From Spirochaetota bacterium (GTDB taxonomy: Bacteria > Spirochaetota > Spirochaetia > Treponematales > Rectinemataceae): a DNA stretch of 62,612 bases. The stretch covers positions 1 through 62,612 of the forward strand of contig JAPLSO010000063.1 in assembly GCA_026398595.1 (NCBI GenBank), read 5' to 3'. Below the pieces are notes generated by a model. That model did no database searches. It saw only the letters and a list, made by a program, of their open reading frames with translations, and was not told where the DNA came from. This document shows, piece after piece, positions 1 through 7,458 of the stretch; the first letter of the stretch is position 1; every line of letters begins with the position of its first letter. The translations under genes and the position numbers were made by a program.

Positions 1-353
1 GCGCTTCCCGCGAGGACGAAGGGAATGATTCGGCTGACCAGGGAGGCAGGCTTGGAAGCGGGCAAAGCTTGGGCGGCGCCAGATATACTGGCGGCGCCAG
101 CTATACTGGCAGCGCCAGCTATACTGGCGGCGCCAGCTATACTGGCGGCGCCAGCTATACTGGCGGCCGCCTTCTTCCTCTGCCTGATGAACGGGAGGAG
201 GACGAGAGCGCCAATCGCGTACCGTACCGCGTTAAAAGCGAAAGGGCCCAGCTTTTCCATGCCTACGCGCTGGGCGACGAAGGCGAAGCCCCAGATGACC
301 GCGGTGAGGAGAAGGAGAGCATCTGAAAGGAGGACGGAGCCCGATTTCCGCAT
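1..353 (-). CDS. EamA/DMT-family transporter, N-terminal part, cut by the window edge
   Basis: Reading the minus strand from ATG at 353 gives an open frame that runs off the left edge without a stop, about 117 codons. The start (MRKSGSVLL, then LLTAVIWGFAFVAQRVGME and GPFAFNAVRYAIGALVLLP) is the typical first-helix/second-helix signature of 10-TM drug/metabolite transporters in the inner membrane. After the second helix and a basic RQRKK stretch, five copies of the hexapeptide SI(A/S)GAA appear, encoded by an 18-bp tandem repeat; this insert is not a normal part of the family. Substrate cannot be told. No good ribosome binding site is seen upstream of 353. The gene is divergent from the radical SAM gene. 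Confidence 0.8.
   Translation of the reverse strand, partial: MRKSGSVLLSDALLLLTAVIWGFAFVAQRVGMEKLGPFAFNAVRYAIGALVLLPFIRQRKKAAASIAGAASIAGAASIAGAASIAGAASISGAAQALPASKPASLVSRIIPFVLAGS
73..162. repeat. Tandem repeat, five copies of an 18-bp unit
   Basis: Five head-to-tail 18-bp units (73-90, 91-108, 109-126, 127-144, 145-162) of the form GCGGCGCCAGCTATACTG. The first has an A for C at the AGCTATA position and the third starts GCAGCG. A partial unit follows. The unit contains GGCGCC and TATACT. Its length is a multiple of three, so copy-number change keeps the frame of the minus-strand transporter and adds or removes six residues. Confidence 0.95.
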
Positions 354-446
354 GCGGCAGGATAGCCCGGTACAGGGGCGATGGTAAAGCGAGGAGTCTG
401 GCCTACGGCCTTCCCGCCCCACCTGGGCAGCATCTATACTAGTCTC

Positions 447-2627
447 GTGAAAGCTATCCTGGTTCAGCCGCCCTTCACGCAGCTCAACGCGCCCTATCCG
501 GCCGTGTATTATCTCGAAGCATTTCTCCGAGGCCGGGGAGTCGGGGCTGTCTCCTATGATCATTCGATCACTCTCTACCGCAGGATTTTTTCGTGCGTAG
601 GGTTAGCGAAAGTATTCGCTGACGCGAAGGCTGCGCTCAACGCAGGCGGTGTCGGCGCAAAGGCCCGATTGGCCGCTGATTCCGAAACTGCGAGGCAGAT
701 CGAACGCTATCTCTCCTATGAGGGGCTCTATGGAGCGTGGATCGACGGCTTGGTGGACTTCCTTTCCGGCGGAGATCCAGGGATGGCGCACCGCCTGGCC
801 TCGGCGGTCGAGCTGCCGAGAGGTGCCCGAACTGAAGCCTTCCTCGAGGCGCGCGATGGGCGCATCGATCCGGATGAGGCGCGGGCGCTGGCCACGCGCA
901 TTCTGGACGATCTGGGCGACTTCATAACCTATACCCTGGACCCCGATTTCGGTACGGTACGCTACGCTGAACACCTTGCCTCAAGCCGTGCCGATTTCGG
1001 CGGGGTTCGCGCCGCGCTGGACAGCTCTTGGCTGATCCGGGAGTTCTACGCGCCCATGCTCGTGGAGTTCTGGGCGGCACAGGCCGCCGAGGATGCCGCG
1101 GCGTCGCCTGATGAACGGCTTGGCTTAATCCTCATCACCATACCCTTCCCCGGCTGCCTTCTCGGAGCCCTCGCCTGCGCGCAGGCCGCGCGAAATGCCT
1201 TCGGCATGGGCAGGCGCAGCGGTGCTCGTCCCGCAGCGCCGCGGCCTCGCATCATCTTCGGCGGCGGCTACGTCTCGACGGAACTACGGAGCCTCGGCGA
1301 TCCGGGCATCTTCGACTTCTGCGACTATCTGTCCTTCGACGCGGGCTACGGCAGCCTGGCCTCGATCATCGGGCGCGAGGCCGCCTTGCTTGGGAGTGAC
1401 GACCGGGGCGAAGGGGCGCCGGATACAGGCCTGGGTGAAAACCCGGACGCGGGAGCGGACCTGAGTCTATATAGAACAATACATCGGGGCGAGAATCGCT
1501 TGCTCATCATTTCGGGCTTTCCTTTGGGCGATTCGGCGCGCGAAGCGTCGCGGCCAGGGCGTATAATCGTCAATGGACCCGAGGTTGAGACGTGGAGCCG
1601 TCTCGAACGCGAGGCTGTTGCCGGAGTCTTTCCTGACTACCGAAGCGCTGATTTCGCTTCCTACCTCAGGATTGTGGACTCCGAAAACCCGATGCATCGG
1701 CTCTGGTCCGACACTCCCTGGCTCAAGTACGGCCTCGCGCACGGCTGCTACTGGCGGCGCTGTTCCTTTTGCGACACCGAACTTGAATATGTTTCCGGCT
1801 TCGCGCGATGCGATATCGGGGGGCTTGTGGAGGCGGCTGGAAAGGCAGCTGAGCGCACCGGGCTCTACGGCATCCATTTCGTCGACGAAGCCATGCCCAT
1901 GGCTGCCCTCCTCGACTTCGCCCGTGCGAACCGGGCGCGAGCCGCCGAGGGCATGCGGCCTTTCTCGTTCTGGGGCAATATGCGTTTCGACGCCTCGTGG
2001 ACCGAAGGGAGATGCGAATTCCTCGCCGCTTCGGGCCTCGTCGCCGTCTCGGGCGGGATCGAGATCGCCACCGAACGTGGCCTCGCGATGACCAACAAGG
2101 GTTTCAATCTTGCGAGTCTCATCCGGACCCTTGTCGCGCTGCGTCGGGCGGGGCTCCTCGTGCACGCCTACCTCATCTACGGCTTCCCGGGACAACCGGC
2201 TGCCGACATTGTCGATTCGGCTGAGTTCTGCCGTCAGCTTTTCGCCTCGGGGCTCATAGATTCAGCCTTCTGGCACCGCTTCGTGCTCACGCGGCACTCG
2301 CGAATGTATAAGGAATGGAAGGATGGAAAGCGGCCCGAACTCAGGCCCGTGGACAGAGCCTTAAGCTTTGCGAACAACGACCTCTCTTTCGAGAGCGAAG
2401 CCGGTTTCGATCGATTCGACGCTCCCCTCGCGGCGGCTCTGGTTTCCTGGATGGAGGGGAATGGGCTGGACAAGCCTGCGTCGGCATGGTTTGGAAGGGG
2501 CTCCCCAGAAGCCTCGATCGCCGGCGATTTCGCGGAATCGCTCATCGCGTCCGCCGAGGAGGCGCTGGACGGGGCTCGACCCTCAGCACCTGGGCATATC
2601 GGGGGGAACTCGTTTCGGTGGAACTAA
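447..2627 (+). CDS. B12-binding-domain radical SAM protein
   Basis: 726 aa from GTG 447; an ATG at 381 in the same frame would leave only 27 bp to the divergent gene. The N-terminal part (AILVQPPFTQLNAPYPAVYYLEAFLR, later LILITIPFPG and RIIFGGGYVSTELR) resembles the Rossmann cobalamin-binding half of B12 radical SAM enzymes. The radical SAM core starts near residue 430 with C434-x4-C439-x2-C442 (HGCYWRRCSFCD), the ligands of the 4Fe-4S cluster that cleaves SAM. Glycine-rich SGGIEIATERGL and LIYGFPG are typical beta-strand ends of the barrel. Such enzymes often methylate or rearrange small molecules or peptides; the substrate is unknown. It overlaps a small ORF by 10 bp. Confidence 0.85.
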   Translation: MKAILVQPPFTQLNAPYPAVYYLEAFLRGRGVGAVSYDHSITLYRRIFSCVGLAKVFADAKAALNAGGVGAKARLAADSETARQIERYLSYEGLYGAWIDGLVDFLSGGDPGMAHRLASAVELPRGARTEAFLEARDGRIDPDEARALATRILDDLGDFITYTLDPDFGTVRYAEHLASSRADFGGVRAALDSSWLIREFYAPMLVEFWAAQAAEDAAASPDERLGLILITIPFPGCLLGALACAQAARNAFGMGRRSGARPAAPRPRIIFGGGYVSTELRSLGDPGIFDFCDYLSFDAGYGSLASIIGREAALLGSDDRGEGAPDTGLGENPDAGADLSLYRTIHRGENRLLIISGFPLGDSAREASRPGRIIVNGPEVETWSRLEREAVAGVFPDYRSADFASYLRIVDSENPMHRLWSDTPWLKYGLAHGCYWRRCSFCDTELEYVSGFARCDIGGLVEAAGKAAERTGLYGIHFVDEAMPMAALLDFARANRARAAEGMRPFSFWGNMRFDASWTEGRCEFLAASGLVAVSGGIEIATERGLAMTNKGFNLASLIRTLVALRRAGLLVHAYLIYGFPGQPAADIVDSAEFCRQLFASGLIDSAFWHRFVLTRHSRMYKEWKDGKRPELRPVDRALSFANNDLSFESEAGFDRFDAPLAAALVSWMEGNGLDKPASAWFGRGSPEASIAGDFAESLIASAEEALDGARPSAPGHIGGNSFRWN

Positions 2628-2776
2628 CCGCGGCCGAGGCAAAACGGGCCTGCGTTCTCCTCTCCGACCCTGTACTCGGCATCAGCGGCAGGCCTTTCGG
2701 GGATCTGGATACAGAGTTGGCTCTTCCATCGGACACCATGGCCGAACTGCTCTTGGCCGGTCTCGTGGTCGTCTAG
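2618..2776 (+). CDS. Small ORF (52 aa) coupled to the radical SAM gene
   Basis: GTG 2618 follows GGGGGG at 2601-2606 and lies inside the last codons of the radical SAM gene, in another frame. The product (VELTAAEAKRACVLLSDPV..., one Cys, an internal SGRPFGD, a hydrophobic end ELLLAGLVVV) matches nothing I recognise. Its TAG stop directly abuts the ATG of the hemolysin III gene, which has no ribosome site of its own, so translation of this ORF would explain expression of that gene. It could be a peptide substrate or small partner of the radical SAM enzyme, or only a coupling ORF. Confidence 0.5.
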   Translation: MELTAAEAKRACVLLSDPVLGISGRPFGDLDTELALPSDTMAELLLAGLVVV

Positions 2777-3403
2777 ATGAGTCGAACTATACCCGAAGAA
2801 AAAGCTAATTTCGTCACCCATCTTGTCGGCTTGATCGGCGCGGCTGGGTATTCGGCCTGGCTGATATCCTATGTTTCGATGAAGGGCGACACAAGGATGA
2901 TTGCCAGCAGCTCTCTGTTCTGCGCTTCCATGATTTCGCTCTACCTCGCTTCGACGCTGTATCACGCGGCGCGCGATAAAACTGTCAAAAAACGTCTGGA
3001 AGTATTCGACCATTGCGCCATTTTCGCGCTGATCGCGGGCAGCTACACGCCTTTTTGTCTCGTGGGACTGAAAGGCGCCTGGGGCTCGAGTCTTTTTTGG
3101 GTGATATGGGGCCTGGCGTTCGCGGGAATCCTGTTCAAGCTGTTCTTCACCGGCAGATTCAAGCTGGTGTCAATGCTTCTCTATATTGGTATGGGATGGC
3201 TCGTGGTGATAGCCGCCGGGCCCATGGGAAGGAGTCTTTCGAAACCTACGATAGTATGGCTGGCCGCGGGCGGGCTTGCGTATACGCTGGGCACGGTATT
3301 CTACCTGAACAGAAAGCTGCCTTGCACCCACGCGATCTGGCATGTCTTCGTTATGCTGGGAACGGCCGCGCATGGGGTGGCGGTGGCGACATTGATCCGG
3401 TGA
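2777..3403 (+). CDS. Hemolysin III family (PAQR-like) membrane protein
   Basis: 208 aa with about seven hydrophobic segments. Family marks are all present: EEKANFVTHLVG at the start, SLYLASTLYHAA, DHCAIFALIAGSYTPF, and HAIWHVFVMLGTAAHG near the end; the conserved Ser, Asp and His residues are thought to bind a metal in PAQR proteins. It sits in the inner membrane. The function in bacteria is poorly defined (membrane lipid or fluidity roles have been suggested; the haemolysin name is historical). The start codon touches the stop of the preceding 52-codon ORF. Confidence 0.92.
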   Translation: MSRTIPEEKANFVTHLVGLIGAAGYSAWLISYVSMKGDTRMIASSSLFCASMISLYLASTLYHAARDKTVKKRLEVFDHCAIFALIAGSYTPFCLVGLKGAWGSSLFWVIWGLAFAGILFKLFFTGRFKLVSMLLYIGMGWLVVIAAGPMGRSLSKPTIVWLAAGGLAYTLGTVFYLNRKLPCTHAIWHVFVMLGTAAHGVAVATLIR

Positions 3404-3511
3404 TCAACACTACGGATTGTCCATGGACGAACTGCTTTCGTCCGGTCCAGCCGTCGACGATGCCGCCTGCATATATCCAGCATATCTGGAACGCAATCGG
3501 GAGCCGCTTCC

Positions 3512-3539
3512 TTGACATGGTACCTAAAGGGAATAAAAT
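3512..3539 (+). promoter_or_regulatory. Sigma-70-type promoter of the ggt operon
   Basis: TTGACA at 3512-3517, 16-bp spacer, TAAAAT at 3534-3539. A start near 3546 would leave a leader of about 95 nt before the ggt start codon, which follows AAGGAGGA at 3629-3636. Confidence 0.7.
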
Positions 3540-3638
3540 CAAGCCGTAGTCAGGTATATACTCGTGTATGCATAAATATGCGCACCACCAGGGAGATTCC
3601 GGCTTAAACAGAGTCGAGCATGGATCCTAAGGAGGAAG

Positions 3639-5333
3639 ATGATGAAACGTGTACTTGTTGCAATGTTTCTATTCATTTCCGCTATCGCGATGGTCGCGGC
3701 ACAGGTTCCTGTCAATCTGTTCACCCGCGGAGCCCAGGGACAGAACGGCGTCGTCGCCACCGCCAAGCCCGACTCGGCCCAGGTAGGCGTCGACATCCTC
3801 AAGGCGGGCGGCAACGCGGTAGACGCCGCGGTCGCCGTCGGTTTCGCCCAGGGCGTACTCGAACCCAACGCGAACGGACTGGGCGGCGGCGGATTCATGA
3901 CGATCAAGCTCGCCGGCATGAAGGAAGCCGTAGTCATCGATTTCCGCGAGATGGCCCCAGCCGCGGCTACCCCCGATCTGTACAAGTTCGGCCCCGATGG
4001 CAAGATCATCGGCACGCCCTCCATGACAGGCGGTCTCGCCTCTGGCGTTCCCGGCGACGTAGCGGGCCTCCTCTATGCCTTGGAGAACTATGGCTCGGGC
4101 AAGCTGACCCGGCAGCAGGTCATGCAGCCTGCCATCGACTGGGCGATGAAGGTCCCCGTCACCTCCAATCTGGCTGGAGCGATCAAGGACAACTTCGATC
4201 GCATCAAGATGTACCCAGCCACCGCGCAGATCTATTTCAAGGACGGCCTGCCTTATGAAATCGGCGACACGATCCAGAACCCGGATCTGCAGTCCACCCT
4301 CAAGCTCATTGCCGCTAGTGGCGCCAAGGCCTATTACGAGGGCGATCTGGCGAAGAAGATCGCGGCCGAAGTACAGGCTCGCGGTGGAATCATCACCGTC
4401 GACGATCTCAAGAACTACAAGGTTCAGGTCCGCAAGCCGGCCATGGGCACCTACCGCGGCTATACGATCATCTCCACGCCCCCCGCTTCCTCGGGCGGCA
4501 CCCATATCGTCGAGCTGCTCAACATCCTCGAGAACTGGGACATGCAAGCGCTCGGCCAGAACACGACGAAAAGCCTTCACCTCTGGGGAGAGGCCATGAA
4601 ACTCGTCTACGCGGACCGTGCCCAGTACATGGCCGACACCGCCTTCGTGAAAGTCCCCCTCGAAGGGCTTACCTCCAAGGACTACGCCAAGGAACTCGCC
4701 GCGAAGATTTCGCTCGACAAGGCTATACCCCTCCCGGTCGGACCCGGCAATCCCTCGAAGTATGAATCCGGTTCGACGACTTCCTTCTCGGTCATGGACA
4801 AGGAAGGGAACATGGTGGCCTGCACGAAGTCCATCAACTATTTCTTCGGCTCGGCCGTCGTGGTACCCGGAACGGGCATCATCATGAACGACCATATGGA
4901 CGACTTCGCGCTGAAGCCGGGCTCAATCAACTCCATCGAGCCGGGCAAGCGTCCTCTCTCCTCGATGAGCCCGACCCTCGTCCTGGACCCCCAGGGCAGG
5001 TCCTTCATGACCCTGGGATCCGCCGGGGCGACCCGCATCATCACTTCCGTGGCCCAGATTATTTCGAATGTGATCGACCACGGTATGCCGATACAGCAGG
5101 CCATCAGCGCTCCCCACGTCTACCGCACGAACACGACTGACTACTCGGTCGAGGGCAGGATCCCTGTCAGCGCGGTCAACGGACTGCTCGCGCTCGGGCA
5201 CAAGATCGCGGCCATCCAGGACGACTATTCGCCGTCGCAGGGTGTGGCCCAGGGCTGTCTCTACGACTGGGCGACGCATACGCTGTACGGCGGCGGCGAT
5301 CCGCGACGCGACGGACAAGCTGTAGCGTTCTGA
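3639..5333 (+). CDS. ggt: Gamma-glutamyltransferase precursor
   Basis: 564 aa. A cleavable signal peptide (MMKRVLVAMFLFISAIAMVAAQ) sends it to the periplasm. The proenzyme cleaves itself before the catalytic Thr; here that is the first Thr of SGSTTSFSVMDKEGN, residue 380, and the large-subunit arm GVVATAKPDSAQVGVDILKAGGNAVDAAVA and the small-subunit MNDHMDDFALKPG and PLSSMSPT are conserved. It transfers or hydrolyses gamma-glutamyl groups of glutathione and related peptides. ATG 3642, three bases on, fits the ribosome site AAGGAGGA better and may be the real start. First gene of a five-gene operon with a permease and a deacylase, which suggests nutrient scavenging. Confidence 0.95.
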   Translation: MMKRVLVAMFLFISAIAMVAAQVPVNLFTRGAQGQNGVVATAKPDSAQVGVDILKAGGNAVDAAVAVGFAQGVLEPNANGLGGGGFMTIKLAGMKEAVVIDFREMAPAAATPDLYKFGPDGKIIGTPSMTGGLASGVPGDVAGLLYALENYGSGKLTRQQVMQPAIDWAMKVPVTSNLAGAIKDNFDRIKMYPATAQIYFKDGLPYEIGDTIQNPDLQSTLKLIAASGAKAYYEGDLAKKIAAEVQARGGIITVDDLKNYKVQVRKPAMGTYRGYTIISTPPASSGGTHIVELLNILENWDMQALGQNTTKSLHLWGEAMKLVYADRAQYMADTAFVKVPLEGLTSKDYAKELAAKISLDKAIPLPVGPGNPSKYESGSTTSFSVMDKEGNMVACTKSINYFFGSAVVVPGTGIIMNDHMDDFALKPGSINSIEPGKRPLSSMSPTLVLDPQGRSFMTLGSAGATRIITSVAQIISNVIDHGMPIQQAISAPHVYRTNTTDYSVEGRIPVSAVNGLLALGHKIAAIQDDYSPSQGVAQGCLYDWATHTLYGGGDPRRDGQAVAF

Positions 5334-5355
5334 AAGGTATATTGAACCGCTTTCA

Positions 5356-5416
5356 GGTCTTCGGCGCCATGCGCCGAAGACCATTCCCGGGGTCGAAGCG
5401 GCTTCGGGGCATTCAT
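5356..5416 (+). terminator. Intercistronic hairpin(s) after ggt
   Basis: Perfect 12-bp stem GGTCTTCGGCGC / GCGCCGAAGACC (5356-5367, 5371-5382) with loop CAT, then a second small stem CGAAG/CTTCG (5394-5406) before a T-rich ATTCATTTTT. It may partly terminate transcription, keeping ggt mRNA above the downstream genes, or stabilise the ggt 3' end. Confidence 0.55.
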
Positions 5417-5435
5417 TTTTCGAGGTGAAAGCATC

Positions 5436-6008
5436 ATGAAGACAAGAGAGAAGTTCCTCATCGCGGCGATGTTCGTCTTTTCCGTCGCCCCAGGCGTCGG
5501 GGCGCAGTCCTACAACTTGAAATCACCCATAGCCGACAAGCCCGTGTTCCTCACATCGGCGGGCCAGAGCGCCGACATCGAGATGGTGAAGGTGCTTCTC
5601 GACCGCTCCAAGATCGAGTATAAGGCAGATGCGATGGCCAAGACGGGCGCGATCAAGGCAGCCGGCGGCAAGACTCTGCTCATCGCGATCGGTGGTTCAT
5701 CCAAGGGGCTTGGTGCGGCCGGCGTCTCCCAGGATGTCGAGCTCGCGCGGGTCAAGGAGATCGTCGCCGAAGCCAAGAAACTCGGGATCAAGATCATCGG
5801 CGTCCACGTCGGGGGCGAGGCGCGCCGGGGCGAGCTCTCGGATGGTTTTATCGCGGCGATCGTCCCGCTCTGCGACTACGTGATCGTCGTGGCCGAGGGC
5901 AACAAGGATGGCCTGTTCACCAAGCTGTGCGCGCAGGCGAAGATTCCCCTCGACAGTGTCGATAAAATCTCGAAAGTGGGCGACCCGCTCCTGAAAGCCT
6001 TCCGTTAG
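5436..6008 (+). CDS. DUF6305-like secreted protein
   Basis: 190 aa with a signal peptide (MKTREKFLIAAMFVFSVAPGVGAQ). The mature part is a Rossmann-like alternation: PVFLTSAGQSADIEMVKVLL, TLLIAIGGSSKGLGAAG, IKIIGVHVGGEARRGELSDGF, DYVIVVAEGNKDG. I associate it with DUF6305, a family of unknown function. Two glycine-rich turns could bind an anionic ligand. The GAG-GTGAA before ATG 5436 serves as ribosome site. Placed between a periplasmic gamma-glutamyltransferase and a TRAP-like permease, it may be the substrate-handling periplasmic component; this is inferred from context only. Confidence 0.75.
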   Translation: MKTREKFLIAAMFVFSVAPGVGAQSYNLKSPIADKPVFLTSAGQSADIEMVKVLLDRSKIEYKADAMAKTGAIKAAGGKTLLIAIGGSSKGLGAAGVSQDVELARVKEIVAEAKKLGIKIIGVHVGGEARRGELSDGFIAAIVPLCDYVIVVAEGNKDGLFTKLCAQAKIPLDSVDKISKVGDPLLKAFR

Positions 6009-6018
6009 GGGGATACGG

Positions 6019-7293
6019 ATGACAGTCTACTTGCTCCTTCTTGGCCTCATGGTGGCCTGTTTCGTCTTTCTCGTCCTGGTTGTGAAGCTGCCCGCTTCCT
6101 TGAGCCTTATCATCACGGCCGTCGTGGTCGCCCTCGTGGCTGGCGCGGGTTTCCCCCTCGACAAATTCGTTGAGGGCATGTTTGGCTACCTCGACACATG
6201 CCTCGTACTCATTACGGCCATGGTTTTCATCAAGGTCATCGAGGCGAACGGCATGCTTGCCGAGCTTACCCGCGCGGTGATCTCCGCCTTCGGCCGATCG
6301 CCCCTCATCCTTCTCATGGCCCTTACCCTCATCATCATGTTTCCTGGCATGATAACGGGCTCCTGTACGGCTTCCGTCCTCGGCACCGGGGCGCTCGTCG
6401 CCCCCATCCTCATGCAGATGGGCATGCCCCTCGCCGTGGCCGGCGCCATCGTGACGAGCGCGTCGGTCTATGGCATGATCGCCCCGCCCGTCAACATCTC
6501 CGTCATGATCATGGGAGGTGGCATCGACCTTCCCTATGTGGGCTTCGACGGCATCCTGGCCCTCATGACCTTTCCCCTCGCCATCCTGACGTCGATTTTC
6601 ATCGGCTACCGGTACATCGAGCGGAAGAAACTCTCATTGGTTGTCGAGGAGAACCGCAAGACAACCCGGGCGGCGAGCTGGACCGTGTTCATCCCGCTTC
6701 TCGTGGTGATCGTCCTCATGGTAGGCCCCAAGGCGTTTCCGCGCTGGTTCCCCGACCTGATGCTGCCCCTCACCTTCCTGATAGGGACTTTGCTCGGTTT
6801 GGTCACAGGCAGGAAATTTAAGATTTTGAAGGTGGTGCGACAGGGTGTTTCCGACATACTCCCCGTCGTGGGGATCCTTTTTAGCGTTGGCACGCTGATC
6901 GAGGTGATGACCCTGACTGGCATGCGGGGCGGCATCGTTGTGGGGGCGCTCTCCCTGCCGGCCTCCCTCATGCTTCTCGGTATCGCGGTCATCCTGCCTC
7001 TCTTCGGCGGCATTTCCGTGTTCGGCGCGGCTTCTGTCCTCGGTGTGCCCTTCGCCTTGGCCCTGCTCGGCAAGAACCAGATCGTCGTCTTGTCGGCCCT
7101 CTCCCTCATCGGGGCTATGGGCAGCTACATGCCGCCGGTCGCCCTCACGCCCGTCGTGACGGCAGGGATTCTCGGCATACCGAAGTACGGGACCATCAAT
7201 CGCCATTGCGTCGTGCCGGCTGTCGCTGCCGTGGCTGTGGGAATACTCATGATCGTCTTCGCGAATCCCATCGCCAAATTCCTGGGGGCGTGA
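6019..7293 (+). CDS. TRAP-type large permease (DctM-like)
   Basis: 424 aa, about twelve hydrophobic helices. DctM/ITT-superfamily marks include FPGMITGSCTASVLGTGALVAPIL in the first half and GSYMPPVALTPVVTAGILG in the second, the two re-entrant, substrate-binding loops of the inverted repeat. A normal TRAP transporter needs a DctQ membrane partner and a DctP binding protein; neither is beside it. Instead it lies 10 bp after the DUF6305 gene and 1 bp before a 48-codon membrane ORF. Likely a Na+ or H+ coupled carrier for an organic anion released by the operon's enzymes; the substrate is not known. Confidence 0.85.
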   Translation: MTVYLLLLGLMVACFVFLVLVVKLPASLSLIITAVVVALVAGAGFPLDKFVEGMFGYLDTCLVLITAMVFIKVIEANGMLAELTRAVISAFGRSPLILLMALTLIIMFPGMITGSCTASVLGTGALVAPILMQMGMPLAVAGAIVTSASVYGMIAPPVNISVMIMGGGIDLPYVGFDGILALMTFPLAILTSIFIGYRYIERKKLSLVVEENRKTTRAASWTVFIPLLVVIVLMVGPKAFPRWFPDLMLPLTFLIGTLLGLVTGRKFKILKVVRQGVSDILPVVGILFSVGTLIEVMTLTGMRGGIVVGALSLPASLMLLGIAVILPLFGGISVFGAASVLGVPFALALLGKNQIVVLSALSLIGAMGSYMPPVALTPVVTAGILGIPKYGTINRHCVVPAVAAVAVGILMIVFANPIAKFLGA

Positions 7294-7294
7294 A

Positions 7295-7441
7295 ATGTTG
7301 ACTATCTGCTATCGGATCATAACAGCGGCGGCGGCCGCCCTCGTCATCGCCGAGTTGTACGCGCAAAAGGACATCAAGCTGAAGATCAACACGGCCATCA
7401 TCGTCATTCCGCTCGTCCTGCGGGCCCTCATGATCATCTAA
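7295..7441 (+). CDS. 48-aa hydrophobic membrane peptide
   Basis: Starts one base after the permease stop (TGAAATG) and reads MLTICYRIITAAAAALVIAE, then LYAQKDIKLKINTAI and IVIPLVLRALMII. Two hydrophobic stretches (about 3-22 and 33-48) flank a charged QKDIKLK loop, so it would form a two-helix hairpin or a single-pass peptide. The tight spacing on both sides (17 bp to the next start) and absence of any other reading in the gap support a real gene. It takes the place of the small DctQ subunit of TRAP transporters and may be a minimal accessory subunit. No family recognised. Confidence 0.65.
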   Translation: MLTICYRIITAAAAALVIAELYAQKDIKLKINTAIIVIPLVLRALMII

Positions 7442-7458
7442 AAAGGAGGAAGAGCCGA

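Noticed and set aside
73-162. 18-bp repeats as a CRISPR array
   Set aside because: Units are directly adjacent with no spacers and encode an in-frame hexapeptide repeat on the minus strand.
25-387. Plus-strand ORF of 120 codons over the repeat
   Set aside because: Low-complexity translation without a family pattern. The opposite strand encodes a clear EamA transporter start.
3669-4895. Minus-strand ORF of about 400 codons over ggt
   Set aside because: A shadow of codon bias in the conserved ggt gene; no recognisable domain.
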